Assembly (NCBI GenBank): GCA_023425645.1
Contig: JAFACG010000044.1
Location: 1-64,000, forward strand
DNA from: Pseudomonadota bacterium
GTDB lineage: Bacteria > Pseudomonadota > Gammaproteobacteria > Burkholderiales > Burkholderiaceae_B
Direction: 5' to 3'
DNA length: 64,000 bases
This document shows positions 45,136 through 55,148 of this stretch, piece by piece. Positions within the stretch are counted from its first letter, which is position 1, and every line of letters begins with the position of its first letter. The translations under genes were made by a program, and so were the position numbers. Below the pieces are notes generated by a model, which saw nothing but the letters and a program-made list of their open reading frames with translations, did not search any database and was not told the origin of the DNA.

Positions 45136-46884
45136 ATGCGCCAGGCCGCGCCTGCCGCCATGGCGGGCGTCCGGCCCATGGCCACCCTTACAGTGCAGAA
45201 TCCATCCATGCCGTCTTCCACGTTTTCCTATTCTTCTTCACTGGCCCAGCTTGCCGCGCAGGACGCCCTGGCGCTGGACCTGCTCTACGACCAGGAGGCC
45301 CCGCCCATGCTGGCCCTGGGGCAGACTGTGCTGGGCCGGCGCATCGACGCCGAAGAAGTCCTGCGCGACACCTTCGTGCTGCTCTGGAAGAATGCCGCCG
45401 GCTACGACCCCGACCTGGGCGAAGCCCGGGCCTGGATCTACAGCATCCTGCGCTTTCGCCTGATCGCCCGCCTGCGCCAGCGCAGCAGCCAGCAGGACGC
45501 CGCCACCGCCCTGCCGGCCATCCAGCCGCGCGCCGGGCAGGTCTTCATTCCCGCCCTGGGGGGGCTGGACGGCACCACCCAGCGCGCCATGATCTCGGCC
45601 TACCTGCACGGCAGCAGCTACGAACAGCTGGGGCCGCGTCTGAACCGCTCGCCGGCGCAATTGCGCGCCTTGGTGCAGCAGGGCCTGCAACAGCTCAGCC
45701 CGCTGCTGGGCACGGAGCGCGGCGTCGATCCGCGCCATGCCCTGCTGATCGGCGAATACACGCTGGGCCTGCTCAGCCAGCATGAACTGGCCCAGGCGCA
45801 CGCCCTGATGCAGCAGAACGACGATGCCGCCCGCCTTGCCCTGGCCTGGGAGAAAGCCTGGCTAGAGCTGGTCGACTGCCTGACGCCGGTCCTGCCCGCG
45901 CCCACCAGCCTGGCGCATGTGCACCAGACCCTGGGCCTGCCTCCGCCCGCCGCTCGCCGCCAGGCCGGCGCGGCGCCCGCGCCGGCTGCCGCCCAGCCGG
46001 CCAAGACAAGCGCCATCCCCGCAGCGCGCCGCCAGGAACCGGCTCTCAAGAGCGAACCGTCCGCGAAAGACGCCTCTGAAGGCGCCGCCGCGCCGGCCGC
46101 CAAGGAACGGGCCGAGCCGCGCTGGAGCGCCACGCCGGCGCCGCGCCCCGAAGACCTGGACGCCCATGCGCCGCCTTTTCCGACCTTGCTGCGGGCCGAC
46201 CCCGAGCCCGGCGCCAGCTCTGCGCTGCCCTTGCGGCAGGCACAGGATACGTCCGTGGCCGACAAAAAAGACAAGCCCAAAAAGGATAAGGCGGCCAAGG
46301 AAGCCGCTCCCCCGCCCTCTTACGCCGAACCCACGGCCCAGCCCCCCGTGCGCGAGGAAGCTCGCAAGCGCCCAGGCATTTCCCGTGGCATGGTCGTGAC
46401 GGCGGCGGCGGTGCTGGCGGCGATCGGCCTGGGCCTGACCCTGCTGCTCACCCGCAATACCGAGCCCCCCGTCACCATGATAGAAATGAAGCCGCGCCAG
46501 GCCGCCATTCTGCAGGCGCCGGGCCAATCCTCCACGCCGGCCTGGATCGTCACGGTCGATCCCCAGGGCAACGTCCTGCTGGTGCCCAAGGTCAGGACCG
46601 AGGTCAAGGCGGGCCAGGCCGTGCAGTTATGGACCCACTCGCCGCGCGCCGCCCAGATCCGCTCCCTGGGCCTGATCGATCCCAACCGGCCCATCACCGT
46701 GCCGGCCAACCTGATCGGCACGCTGGAAGACGACCAGATCCTGGAAATGACGCTGGAGGCCGATGGCGGTTCGGACAGCGGCAGCCCCGAAGGCCCTGTG
46801 CTGTACATCGGGAGCATCGTCAGTTTTGGACAGCTCGACTCCCTGCCCGCCCAGAACGACGCTACGCAGGCCGCCCGCTCCTGA
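45136..46884 (+). CDS. Fused ECF-sigma-like / RskA-type anti-sigma protein
   Basis: A 582-residue, apparently three-part protein. Residues about 35-115 match ECF sigma region 2 (LGRRIDAEEVLRDTFVLLWKNAAGYDPDLGEARAWIYSILRFRLIARLRQR). Residues about 140-185 match region 4 (TQRAMISAYLHGSSYEQLGPRLNRSPAQLRALVQQGLQQL). LIGEYTLGLLSQHELAQAHALM then resembles the N-terminal domain of RskA anti-sigma factors. A long Ala/Pro/Lys-rich linker leads to one membrane helix (MVVTAAAVLAAIGLGLTLLL) and a periplasmic RskA domain (PRQAAILQAPGQSSTPAWIVTVDPQGNVLLV). Sigma and its membrane anti-sigma are normally separate genes. Starts at 45178 or 45208 are also possible. Confidence 0.75.
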   Translation: MRQAAPAAMAGVRPMATLTVQNPSMPSSTFSYSSSLAQLAAQDALALDLLYDQEAPPMLALGQTVLGRRIDAEEVLRDTFVLLWKNAAGYDPDLGEARAWIYSILRFRLIARLRQRSSQQDAATALPAIQPRAGQVFIPALGGLDGTTQRAMISAYLHGSSYEQLGPRLNRSPAQLRALVQQGLQQLSPLLGTERGVDPRHALLIGEYTLGLLSQHELAQAHALMQQNDDAARLALAWEKAWLELVDCLTPVLPAPTSLAHVHQTLGLPPPAARRQAGAAPAPAAAQPAKTSAIPAARRQEPALKSEPSAKDASEGAAAPAAKERAEPRWSATPAPRPEDLDAHAPPFPTLLRADPEPGASSALPLRQAQDTSVADKKDKPKKDKAAKEAAPPPSYAEPTAQPPVREEARKRPGISRGMVVTAAAVLAAIGLGLTLLLTRNTEPPVTMIEMKPRQAAILQAPGQSSTPAWIVTVDPQGNVLLVPKVRTEVKAGQAVQLWTHSPRAAQIRSLGLIDPNRPITVPANLIGTLEDDQILEMTLEADGGSDSGSPEGPVLYIGSIVSFGQLDSLPAQNDATQAARS

Positions 46885-47671
46885 TCTCTTCATCCAGGCG
46901 TTCCAGCTCGTCGATTTCCGCTTCGGTAAAGCCCGCCTCCAGCCTGGCGGGCCGATTGAAGGGACCGCGCAGGCGCGGCGCCCGATAGCGCCCCGCCAGG
47001 CTGGCATAGGTCTCGAAATCCGACAGCCCCTGCTCCTGGCAGACCCGCCTGTACCAGTAATTGCCCAGGGCGACGTGGCCGACCTCGTCGCGCAGGATGA
47101 CGTCGATGATGGCGGCAGCCTCGTCGTCGCCCGCCTCGGCCAGTTTCCTGCGCACGATGGGACAGGCGTCCAGCCCGCGCGCCTCCAGGGTCCGGGGCAC
47201 CAGCGCCAGGCGCGCCAGCAGGTCCGAACGCGTACGCTCGGCCATTTCCCACAGGCCGTCATGAACCGGAAGATCGCCATAGCTCACGCCCAGCGCAGCC
47301 AGGCGGGCGCTGAGCAGCTCGAAGTGCAGCGCCTCCTCCACCGCCACCTGCAGCCAGCCGGCGTAGAAGGCCTCCGGCAGGCCGGGGTAGCGCCAGAGCA
47401 CGTCCAGCGCCAGGTTGATGGCATTGAATTCGATATGCGCCAGCGAATGCAGCAAGGCCGCGCGGCCCTCGCGCGACTTCACGGAACGCTTGGGCACCTG
47501 CTGCGGCGGCACGAATCGCAAGCCCGAGGGCCGGCCGGGGATTCCCGGCGGCTCGACCAGGTCCAGATCGGCTCCTACCGGCAAGCCGTGGGCAATGGCG
47601 CGCACGGCCGCCACCTTGGCGGCGGGGTCCTCGATCAACAGCGCCCGCAGCGCCTGACTACGCAAGTTCAT
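46862..47671 (-). CDS. DUF455 ferritin-like protein
   Basis: A 269-residue helical protein with the di-iron-type ligand pattern of ferritin-like folds: LAHIEFNAINLALDVLW, VAVEEALHFELLSARL and VILRDEVGHVALGNYWYR. DUF455 proteins are widespread in proteobacteria and are related to MiaE-like di-iron proteins; the reaction is not known to me. It converges on the sigma/anti-sigma fusion gene and overlaps its end by 23 bp. Confidence 0.85.
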   Translation of the reverse strand: MNLRSQALRALLIEDPAAKVAAVRAIAHGLPVGADLDLVEPPGIPGRPSGLRFVPPQQVPKRSVKSREGRAALLHSLAHIEFNAINLALDVLWRYPGLPEAFYAGWLQVAVEEALHFELLSARLAALGVSYGDLPVHDGLWEMAERTRSDLLARLALVPRTLEARGLDACPIVRRKLAEAGDDEAAAIIDVILRDEVGHVALGNYWYRRVCQEQGLSDFETYASLAGRYRAPRLRGPFNRPARLEAGFTEAEIDELERLDEEIRSGRPA

Positions 47672-47689
47672 GACGGTCTTCCTGGCATG

Positions 47690-47715
47690 AAAAAGGCCGG
47701 CTCAGCGGCCGGCCT
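47690..47715 (-). terminator. Terminator after merR (pheST-ihfA-merR operon)
   Basis: On the minus strand, AGGCCGG-N8-CCGGCCT is followed by TTTTT, directly after merR. A second smaller hairpin (CCCGCC/GGCGGG) lies just upstream of it at about 47724-47737. Confidence 0.75.
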
Positions 47716-47741
47716 GTCTCCACCCGCCCTGGCGGGAGGTC

Positions 47742-48146
47742 TTACTGAGCGGCGCTCGGCGCGGTCATTTCCAGCGCCTTGTCCAGCATGGACTGGATCT
47801 GGCCCAGGTCCGCGCGCAGCGCCTGCATTTCCTGTCCCGTCAGGCGCACGGCGGCCTCCTGGTCGAACGGGACGTCCGGGCCGTCGCCCAGGCGGTTGCG
47901 CGCCCCGCTGATGGTAAAGCCTTCGTCATACAGCAGGCCGCGGATCCGGCGGATCAGCAGCACTTCGTGATGCTGATAGTAACGCCGGTTGCCGCGGCGC
48001 TTGACCGGCTTGAGCTGGGTGAATTCCTGCTCCCAGTAACGCAGGACGTGCGGTTTGACCAGGCAAAGCTCGCTGACTTCGCCAATGGTGAAGTAGCGCT
48101 TGGCGGGAATCGGAGGTAGGGCTGCCGTCTTTTCGTTCGTGCTCAT
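47742..48146 (-). CDS. MerR-family regulator
   Basis: A 134-residue protein with the MerR HTH (KRYFTIGEVSELCLVKPHVLRYWEQEFTQLKPVKRRGNRRYYQHHEVLLIRRIRGLLYDEGFTISGARNRL) and a short C-terminal helix without obvious metal-binding cysteines. MerR proteins of this subgroup commonly follow ihfA in beta-proteobacteria; their target is not established to my knowledge. GTG at 48152 is an alternative start. Confidence 0.88.
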   Translation of the reverse strand: MSTNEKTAALPPIPAKRYFTIGEVSELCLVKPHVLRYWEQEFTQLKPVKRRGNRRYYQHHEVLLIRRIRGLLYDEGFTISGARNRLGDGPDVPFDQEAAVRLTGQEMQALRADLGQIQSMLDKALEMTAPSAAQ

Positions 48147-48223
48147 GGCCACTGATGCTCATCAACAATAGGAGTGATTTTACACGTTTGGTCAGGCAAA
48201 ACTGTACGCAAACGTACCAGGGC

Positions 48224-48547
48224 TCAGTCCTGCTCGTCCTCGGGGGACACCGGGGCGCCCTCCACCACGCTCTTGAGCTTCTGGCTGGCATGGAAAGTAA
48301 CCACCCGGCGCGCCGAGATGGGGATGACCTCGCCCGTCTTGGGGTTGCGCCCGGGACGCGGCGGCTTGTCCCGCACCTGGAAATTGCCGAAGCCCGACAG
48401 CTTGACTTCCACGCCGTCGGCCAGGGAATCCCGGATCTCGGCAAAGAAAGTATCCACAATATCCTTGGCTTCGCGTTTGTTCAAGCCGACGCGCTCGAAC
48501 AGCAGCTCGGCCAGATCCGCCTTGGTCAGGGTGCGATCTACGTTCAT
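48224..48547 (-). CDS. ihfA: Integration host factor alpha subunit
   Basis: A 107-residue protein with the HU/IHF fold. [86 protein letters not shown] contains the beta-ribbon [10 protein letters not shown] with the intercalating proline. It bends DNA together with IhfB. It follows pheT by 9 bp as in many proteobacteria. Confidence 0.96.
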   Translation of the reverse strand: MNVDRTLTKADLAELLFERVGLNKREAKDIVDTFFAEIRDSLADGVEVKLSGFGNFQVRDKPPRPGRNPKTGEVIPISARRVVTFHASQKLKSVVEGAPVSPEDEQD

Positions 48548-48556
48548 CGTGTCTCC

Positions 48557-50962
48557 TTATGCTCGCGCCCGCGCACCATGCGCGGACACCAGTGCCTCCA
48601 GCAGCGCCTGCATGCACTGCTCTACCCGTGCGTCGTCCAGCGTGGCGGCGCTGTCCTGCAGCCAGAAGCGGATGGCCAGACTCTTCTCGGCCGAATCGCT
48701 CTTGTCGCGCCAGACGTCGAACAACTGGATGTCCTTGACGATGGCCGCCTGCGGCGCGGTCTGGCGCACGGCGTTCAAGGTATCGAGCACGGCCTGATAG
48801 GCCACCTCGTTGCTCACCCAGACGGCCAGGTCGCGCTGCACCACGGGCTGCCTGGAGACTTCCGATGCCTGCACGACAGCGTCGCGGGAAATGGCGTCCA
48901 CGTCCACCTCGAACACCACCGGGGCCTTGCTCAGGCCGAATACGCTCAGCCATTGGGGATGCACCTCGCCGATCCAGCCTATGGGCCGGCCTTCCAGCAG
49001 GATGCGGGCGCTGCGGCCGGGGTGCAGCGCCGGATGGGCCTGCGCCTCGAAACGGGCGTCGGCGGCGCGACGGCCCAGCAGCGTCTCCAGATCGCGCTTG
49101 ACATCGAAAAAGTCCACGTCGCGATCGGCCTGGCCCCATTGCTCGGCCAGGGCCGGCCCCCAGGCCGCCGCGGCGATGCGATTGGGCTGATGGATGCCGG
49201 CCACGGCCAGAGGACCGTTTTCCTGGGCCGGGTCGCGCATGAACACGCGGCCCAGCTCGAAGACGCGCACGCGCGGCTGGCGGCGGTTGGCGTTGTGTTC
49301 GATATTGGCCAGCAGGCCGGGAATCAGGCTGGAGCGCATGACCGCCAGTTGGCTGGCGATGGGGTTGAGCAGGCGGATGGGATCGGCCTGGCCGTTGATG
49401 TCTTTTTCCCAGGATTCCTCCACGAAGGAGAAATTGATGACTTCCTGGTAGTCCTGCGCCGCCAGCACGGCGCGCAAGGCGTGCGGGCCGCGCAGCGATT
49501 CAGGCTGCACGCGCATCTGCGCCGCCGCCACGGGCGGCAGGTCCAGGATGTTCTCGAAGCCGTAGATGCGCGCCACTTCCTCGATCAGGTCTTCTTCGAT
49601 GTTCAGGTCGAAGCGAAAGCTCGGCGGCGTCACGGTAAACACGCCGTCGGACACGGTGAACTCCAGACCCAGGCGATTGAAGATGCTTTCCACCTGAGCC
49701 TGCTCCAGGGCGATGCCCAGCACGCGGCGGCAGCGCTCCAGGCGCAGGGCGACGGGTTCGCGCTTGGGCAAGGCGATGATCTGATCGTCCAGCGGGCCGG
49801 CCTGGCCGCCGCAGATTTCCAGGATCAGCGCGGTAGTGCGTTCCAGATGCTGTGGAATGGTGTCGAAGTCCACGCCGCGCTCGAAGCGATGGCTGGCGTC
49901 CGACGAGAACTTGTAGCGGCGGGCGCGGCCCATGATGGCCTCGGGCCACCAGAAGGCGGCTTCCAGGTAGACGTCCGTGGTATCCAGGGTGACCGAGCTT
50001 CGCTCCCCGCCCATGATGCCGGCCATGCTCTGGGGCACGTCGTTCACGGCGATCACGCCCACGTCCGTGTCCAGTTCCACGTTCAGGCCGCTGAGCAGCT
50101 CCAGCTGCTCGCCCTTGCGGGCCCAGCGCACGTCCATCCCGGACTGCACGTGCTGCAGGTCGAACACGTGCGTGGGACGGCCCAGCTCCAGCATGACGTA
50201 GTTGGAGATATCCACCAGCGCGGAGATCGACCGCTGGCCGCTGCGCTCCAGCCGGGTCTTCATCCAGTCCGGCGTCTTGGCGCGGGCGTTCACGCCGCGG
50301 ATGACCCGGCCGCCGAAGCGACCACACAGGTCGGCATCGTGCACGGTGACGCGCACGCGATCCTGGATGGTGACGGGTGCGGCGGCGAATTCAGGCAGGG
50401 TCAGCGCCTCGCCGGTCAGGGCGGACACTTCGCGCGCCACGCCCAGCACGGACAGGCAGTCCGCGCGATTGGGCGTGAGCTTCAGTTCGATGATTTGATC
50501 GTCCAGGTCCAGCAACTCGCGCAGGGACTGCCCCACGGGCGCATCGGGATCCAGCACCAGCAGGCCGTCGTGGTCCTGGGACAGGCCCAGTTCGCGCGCC
50601 GAGCAAAGCATGCCGCTGGACTGCACGCCGCGCATCTTCACCGGGCCGATCTTCATGCCGCCCGGCAATTGCGCGCCGATGCGGGCGACCGGCACCTTGA
50701 TGCCCTGCGCCGCATTGGGAGCGCCGCACACGATCTGCAGCAGCTGGCCCGAGCCGTCGTCAACCTGGCACACGCGCAGGCGATCGGCGTCCGGATGCTT
50801 TTCAATGGCGGTGATCAGCCCGACGACCACCTGGTCGAATGCGGGCGCGGCCGCCTGGATATCTTCGACTTCCAGGCCGGCCATGGTGAGTTGGTGGCCC
50901 AGTTCTTCGGTGCCCAGCTTGGGATTCACAAAGCGGCGCAACCACGATTCGGAAAATAACAT
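48557..50962 (-). CDS. pheT: Phenylalanyl-tRNA synthetase beta subunit
   Basis: An 801-residue protein. The N-terminal tRNA-binding EMAP-like domain (VVVGLITAIEKHPDADRLRVCQVDDGSGQLLQIVCGAPNAAQGIKVPVARIGAQLPGGMKI), B3/B4 editing domain, B5 (QAGPLDDQIIALPKREPVALRLERCRRVLG) and the C-terminal ferredoxin-like anticodon domain (FPAIVKDIQLFDVWRDKSDSAEKSLAIRFWLQ-like region) are in the usual order. Length is typical. It pairs with PheS to charge tRNA-Phe. Confidence 0.97.
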   Translation of the reverse strand: MLFSESWLRRFVNPKLGTEELGHQLTMAGLEVEDIQAAAPAFDQVVVGLITAIEKHPDADRLRVCQVDDGSGQLLQIVCGAPNAAQGIKVPVARIGAQLPGGMKIGPVKMRGVQSSGMLCSARELGLSQDHDGLLVLDPDAPVGQSLRELLDLDDQIIELKLTPNRADCLSVLGVAREVSALTGEALTLPEFAAAPVTIQDRVRVTVHDADLCGRFGGRVIRGVNARAKTPDWMKTRLERSGQRSISALVDISNYVMLELGRPTHVFDLQHVQSGMDVRWARKGEQLELLSGLNVELDTDVGVIAVNDVPQSMAGIMGGERSSVTLDTTDVYLEAAFWWPEAIMGRARRYKFSSDASHRFERGVDFDTIPQHLERTTALILEICGGQAGPLDDQIIALPKREPVALRLERCRRVLGIALEQAQVESIFNRLGLEFTVSDGVFTVTPPSFRFDLNIEEDLIEEVARIYGFENILDLPPVAAAQMRVQPESLRGPHALRAVLAAQDYQEVINFSFVEESWEKDINGQADPIRLLNPIASQLAVMRSSLIPGLLANIEHNANRRQPRVRVFELGRVFMRDPAQENGPLAVAGIHQPNRIAAAAWGPALAEQWGQADRDVDFFDVKRDLETLLGRRAADARFEAQAHPALHPGRSARILLEGRPIGWIGEVHPQWLSVFGLSKAPVVFEVDVDAISRDAVVQASEVSRQPVVQRDLAVWVSNEVAYQAVLDTLNAVRQTAPQAAIVKDIQLFDVWRDKSDSAEKSLAIRFWLQDSAATLDDARVEQCMQALLEALVSAHGARARA

Positions 50963-51040
50963 GATGCTGAAGATGGAAACGTAAAACGGCGAGTACCGGA
51001 ACCGCCCGGACGCAATGAGCCGAGCGGTGCGAAGGAAGAA

Positions 51041-52063
51041 TCAGCGATTGAACTGCTTCAGAAAGCGCAGGTCGCCCTCAAAGAACTGGCGCAGATCATT
51101 GACACCATAGCGCAACATGGTCAGGCGCTCCAGCCCCGAGCCGAAGGCGAAGCCGATGTAGCGTTCGGGATCAAGGCCGAAGTTGCGCACGACCTGGGGA
51201 TGCACCTGCCCGGAGCCGGAGATCTCCAGCCAGCGGCCCTTGTTGGGGCCGGAGGTGAACATCATGTCGATCTCGGCCGAAGGCTCGGTGAAGGGGAAGA
51301 AGGAGGGACGGAAGCGCACGACCAGGTCGTCACTTTCGAAGAAGGCGCGCAGGAAGTTCGTGTAGACGCCTTTCAGATCGGCAAAGGAGATGTCTTCGGC
51401 GATCCACAGGCCTTCGACCTGGTGGAACATGGGCGAGTGCGTGGCATCGCTGTCCACGCGATAGGTGCGGCCCGGCGCAATGACCTTGATGGGCGCCTGG
51501 TTCATGCGGGCGTAACGCACCTGCATGGGGCTGGTATGAGTGCGCAGCAGGTAAGGCAGGCCCTGGTCGTCCTGCATGTCGACATAGAACGTATCCTGCA
51601 TGGACCGGGCCGGATGATTCTCCGGGTTGTTCAGGGCCGTGAAGTTGGTCCAGTCGTCCTCGATCTCGGGGCCGTCGGCCACGTCGAAACCGATGGAACG
51701 GAAAATGGCTTCCACACGCTGCCAGGTCTGGATGACGGGGTGAATGCCGCCGGTGCCGCGGCCGCGGCCGGGCAGCGTCACGTCGATCTTCTCCTGGGCC
51801 AGGCGCTGGTTCAGTTCCGCGGCGGCCAGCGCGGCGCGACGATCATTGAGCAGGGTTTCGATTTCGCGCTTGAGCACGTTGATGCCGGCGCCGGCGGCTT
51901 TCTTCTGCTCCGGGTCCATCTGCGCCAGGCCCTTCATCAGCGTGGTGATGGCGCCCTGCTTGCCCAGGAATCGGGCTTTGGCATTTTCCAACGAAGCGGC
52001 GTCCTGGGCCTGCTCGAACAAAGCCCGTGCCTGGGCGATCAGATCATCGTGGGGGGAAGTCAT
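51041..52063 (-). CDS. pheS: Phenylalanyl-tRNA synthetase alpha subunit
   Basis: A 340-residue class II synthetase catalytic subunit. The N-terminal coiled coil is followed by motif 1 near [54 protein letters not shown]. Motif 2 is around [22 protein letters not shown] and motif 3 is [22 protein letters not shown]. It lies 78 bp upstream of pheT. Confidence 0.97.
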   Translation of the reverse strand: MTSPHDDLIAQARALFEQAQDAASLENAKARFLGKQGAITTLMKGLAQMDPEQKKAAGAGINVLKREIETLLNDRRAALAAAELNQRLAQEKIDVTLPGRGRGTGGIHPVIQTWQRVEAIFRSIGFDVADGPEIEDDWTNFTALNNPENHPARSMQDTFYVDMQDDQGLPYLLRTHTSPMQVRYARMNQAPIKVIAPGRTYRVDSDATHSPMFHQVEGLWIAEDISFADLKGVYTNFLRAFFESDDLVVRFRPSFFPFTEPSAEIDMMFTSGPNKGRWLEISGSGQVHPQVVRNFGLDPERYIGFAFGSGLERLTMLRYGVNDLRQFFEGDLRFLKQFNR

Positions 52064-52132
52064 GGCGTGTTACTTTCCAAAAACAAACGGAGCCCCAAGG
52101 CCCCGTTTGCGAACTATACAGTCGGATACCGC

Positions 52133-52492
52133 TTAAGCAGCCAGAGCGTTCTTAGCCTGTGCAACAACGGCGGCAAAGCCGGCCTTGTCGTTAACCGCCA
52201 GGTCGGCCAGAACCTTGCGGTCCAGGGCGATGGAAGCCTTGTTCAGGCCAGCGATGAACTGGCTGTAGCTGATGCCCAGTTCACGGCAAGCAGCGTTGAT
52301 ACGGGTGATCCACAGCGAGCGGAACACGCGTTTCTTGTTGCGGCGGTCACGGTAGGCGTACTGGCCTGCCTTCATGACTGCCTGCTTGGCTACCCGGAAC
52401 ACGTTGCCGCGGCGACCGCGGAAACCTTTGGCTTGGGCAATGACTTTTTTGTGGCGGGCGCGAGCGTTTACACCGCGTTTTACTCGAGACAT
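52133..52492 (-). CDS. rplT: 50S ribosomal protein L20
   Basis: A 119-residue basic protein with the full L20 pattern ([80 protein letters not shown]). It follows rpmI by 16 bp. In E. coli L20 represses its own operon translationally. Confidence 0.98.
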   Translation of the reverse strand: MSRVKRGVNARARHKKVIAQAKGFRGRRGNVFRVAKQAVMKAGQYAYRDRRNKKRVFRSLWITRINAACRELGISYSQFIAGLNKASIALDRKVLADLAVNDKAGFAAVVAQAKNALAA

Positions 52493-52508
52493 GTTGAGTT
52501 CTCCCTAA

Positions 52509-52706
52509 TCAAGCGAAAGGCATCATGGCCTTGACGGAAGCGACGTCGGATTTGTGAACCTCGACGGCGCCGCGCAGTTGGCGTTTGTTCTTGGTCGTCT
52601 TCTTGGTCAGAATGTGACGCTTGAACGCTTGGCCCCGCTTGATGGAACCGCTACCACGAACCACAAAGCGCTTGGAGGCGCTTTTCTTGGTTTTCATTTT
52701 AGGCAT
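52509..52706 (-). CDS. rpmI: 50S ribosomal protein L35
   Basis: A 65-residue protein, [46 protein letters not shown], typical of L35. The usual upstream partner infC is missing: the 202 bp before it (52707-52908) is a leader without a gene, and then comes ftrD on the same strand. The leader contains a GCCGCTTTTTTGCGGGC-type element near 52825-52843 (minus strand), a possible weak terminator or attenuator. Confidence 0.97.
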   Translation of the reverse strand: MPKMKTKKSASKRFVVRGSGSIKRGQAFKRHILTKKTTKNKRQLRGAVEVHKSDVASVKAMMPFA

Positions 52707-52908
52707 GAAATTACTCGATTAATTTATGTCTGTGGGTGGCCGCCCAACAACCAGGCTGCACTTGTAAGACCCAAAAACAGGCACTTGTTTTTTTCTTCCC
52801 CTGATTCCGTCAATGCCCGCAAAAAAGCGGCCAGGCAAAGCCAAAACGTGGAAAAGCCATTGATTATAGAGTGATTCCCGAAAAATTGTCCAGCCATCCG
52901 ATGCGTTT

Positions 52909-54300
52909 TCACCAACGCAGGAAGAACAGCAGCCAGGCATCCAGAAACGGCAGCAGGCCCAGGACCAGACAGGCCATGGCGGCCCACCGCCGTCCCGCCA
53001 ACGGCGTGCGCCGCGCGGCCAGGCGCCAGCACAGGCGCAGGCTCCAGGCCAGCGCCAGGGCCAGCATCGCCAGCCGGACCGCGGTCGCCCAGGCCGTGTC
53101 CACGCCTTCGTGCTGCAACAGCGTCAGGGTAGTGGCCGTCAATCCGAGGAAGACGCCGGCGCCGGCCAGGGGGATCAGCCCCAGCGCCAGCTTGTTGACG
53201 CCTTCCCAGGCGCGCCCCGCCCCCGATACGCGCGGCAGGACGCGGTCGGCCGCCGCCAGGCCCGCCAGGACTGCTCCGCCGCACACCACGCAGGCCCCCG
53301 CGATGAATGCCAGGATGACGGCGCCGTCCAGCCAGCTGAAGCTGTCGTTCACCTCGGGATAGTGCGTCAGAAGAAACCAGGGCGCGGTGTCCAGCAAGGG
53401 CCAGATGATGTCGCGCTCCACCAGCCAGGTGGCCGCCGTCTGCTTCAAGGCGACGAACCAGGGGCTGGCGCTCCACAGGAAGGCGCCCACCGCCAGGCCC
53501 ATCAAGCCCAGCGTGATCAGCAGGGTCTGCCAGCCGCCGCCGGCGCAGTCCTGCAGGATGTCGCGCTCGGGCGAGCGCAAGCGCAGGCTGATCGCGCCGC
53601 GATAGTCGCTGCATCGCCCGCACATATGGCAGTCCCCCGCCCCTTGCATGGTGCGCAGCGGCAGCAGCGGCGCGCAATTGATGCTCTGCGTGCGACGCTC
53701 CGCCTGACGCCAGGCCTGCCCATCCACCTGGAACTGCCAGGGTGAGAGTTTGGCCAGCAGATTGAACACGCCGTTGACCGGGCACAGGTAGCGGCACCAT
53801 ACCCGCTTCTCCCGTCCATACAGCCAGCCCACCGCCATGGCGCCCAGGGTGGAGCCGCCCAGGATCAAGGCCACGGCCAGCGGATACTGATAGACGCTGA
53901 TCAACTGCCCATAGATCGTGGTCAAGGCGAAAGCGACGAAAGGCCAGCCGCCCCAGCGCATCCAGCGCGGGATGGCCCCGCCCCGCCCATGCCGGCTGGC
54001 CCATTCCGTCAACGCCCCCTCCGGGCAGAACACGCCGCACCAGGTCCGCCCCATCAGCGGCATGGACAGCAGCACGAACGGCCACCAGACGCCCCAGAAG
54101 GCGAACTGCGCCAGCACGGTGAGGTTGTTGAACATCGAAGCGCTGCGGTCCGGCAAAGGCAGGAACACCGGCGCCAGCAGCAGGACGGCGTAGACGGCCA
54201 CCACCAGCCACTGCATGCGGCGAATGGCTCGCTGATGATCGCGCAGGAAGTCGCCCAGGCGAGCCGGCCAGGGGCGGCGGGCGGACAGCGCAGCACTCAT
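52909..54300 (-). CDS. ftrD: FtrD, polyferredoxin-like membrane protein of ferrous-iron uptake
   Basis: A 463-residue protein with several membrane helices and cysteine motifs of NapH/NosR-type ferredoxin proteins: TWCGVFCPEGALTEW, VWCRYLCPVNGVFN and CHMCGRCSDYRGAISL. In the Bordetella/Brucella FtrABCD system FtrD is thought to pass electrons away from or to the iron permease complex. The ATG at 54300 overlaps the ftrC stop by 4 bp. The C-terminal ~150 residues are further membrane helices. Confidence 0.88.
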   Translation of the reverse strand: MSAALSARRPWPARLGDFLRDHQRAIRRMQWLVVAVYAVLLLAPVFLPLPDRSASMFNNLTVLAQFAFWGVWWPFVLLSMPLMGRTWCGVFCPEGALTEWASRHGRGGAIPRWMRWGGWPFVAFALTTIYGQLISVYQYPLAVALILGGSTLGAMAVGWLYGREKRVWCRYLCPVNGVFNLLAKLSPWQFQVDGQAWRQAERRTQSINCAPLLPLRTMQGAGDCHMCGRCSDYRGAISLRLRSPERDILQDCAGGGWQTLLITLGLMGLAVGAFLWSASPWFVALKQTAATWLVERDIIWPLLDTAPWFLLTHYPEVNDSFSWLDGAVILAFIAGACVVCGGAVLAGLAAADRVLPRVSGAGRAWEGVNKLALGLIPLAGAGVFLGLTATTLTLLQHEGVDTAWATAVRLAMLALALAWSLRLCWRLAARRTPLAGRRWAAMACLVLGLLPFLDAWLLFFLRW

Positions 54301-55139
54301 CGTGTCGCTCCCCTCGTCGATGCGGCTTGCGGGCTGCGCGCGCGCAGCAGCCAGCAGACCGCAAGAATGTACAGAACATAGATCAGCACCTGGCTGAGCG
54401 CGGGATAGTCCCGATAACCTGCGAAATCGGCCAGCAGCTTGCCCAGCCCGGAGTCGGTGCCCAGCAGCCAGGACGAGTCCCAGACCGGGTCCACCAGGGC
54501 CGGCAGCGCATCCAGAGAGATCAGCCTGTCGGTCGCCGACACCAGCAGGGCCGCGCCCAGCAGAAGCAGCAGGACCTCGGTCAGCGCGAAAAAGCGCCGC
54601 CAGGTGATGATGCGCCCGCCCCATTGCAAGACCGCGAATGTCAGGATGGCGGCCAGCAGCCCGCCCGCGCCGGCCAGGACCAGGGACAAAAGACTCTGGT
54701 CCTGGGGAGCCGCGGACAGCACGCCGTACAGGAACACCACGGTCTCGCTGCCTTCGCGCGCCACCGCGATCATGACCAGCGCCAGCACGCCCCATTGGCG
54801 CCCCTGGCCGAGCTCGTCGGACAGTCCCTGCTGCAGATCATGGCGCAAGGTGCGTCCATGGCGCCGCATCCAGACCACCATCTGCACCACCAAAGCGCTG
54901 GCCGCCAGGCTCATGCCGGCCTGGAACCACTCTTGCCCGGTATCGTCCAGCCAGCTCGACAGGCCCAGCAGAAGCAAGGCCAGCAGGACAGCCAGGGCCA
55001 GCCCGGCGGCCACCCCGCCCCATAGCCACGGCAGGCCCTTGCGGCCCTGGGGCGTGCGGCACAGCCAGGCATACAGAATGCCGATGACCAGCAAGGCTTC
55101 CACGCTTTCACGCCAGACGATGAATGACACTTGTTCCAT
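54297..55139 (-). CDS. ftrC: FtrC, FTR1-family iron permease
   Basis: A 280-residue, seven-helix permease with both iron-binding REXXE motifs of the FTR1 family: WRESVEALLVIGILYAWL near the N-terminus and VAREGSETVVFLYGVL in the fourth helix. It moves iron across the inner membrane. It overlaps ftrD and lies 9 bp after ftrB. Confidence 0.92.
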   Translation of the reverse strand: MEQVSFIVWRESVEALLVIGILYAWLCRTPQGRKGLPWLWGGVAAGLALAVLLALLLLGLSSWLDDTGQEWFQAGMSLAASALVVQMVVWMRRHGRTLRHDLQQGLSDELGQGRQWGVLALVMIAVAREGSETVVFLYGVLSAAPQDQSLLSLVLAGAGGLLAAILTFAVLQWGGRIITWRRFFALTEVLLLLLGAALLVSATDRLISLDALPALVDPVWDSSWLLGTDSGLGKLLADFAGYRDYPALSQVLIYVLYILAVCWLLRARSPQAASTRGATR

Positions 55140-55148
55140 AGCAGTTGC

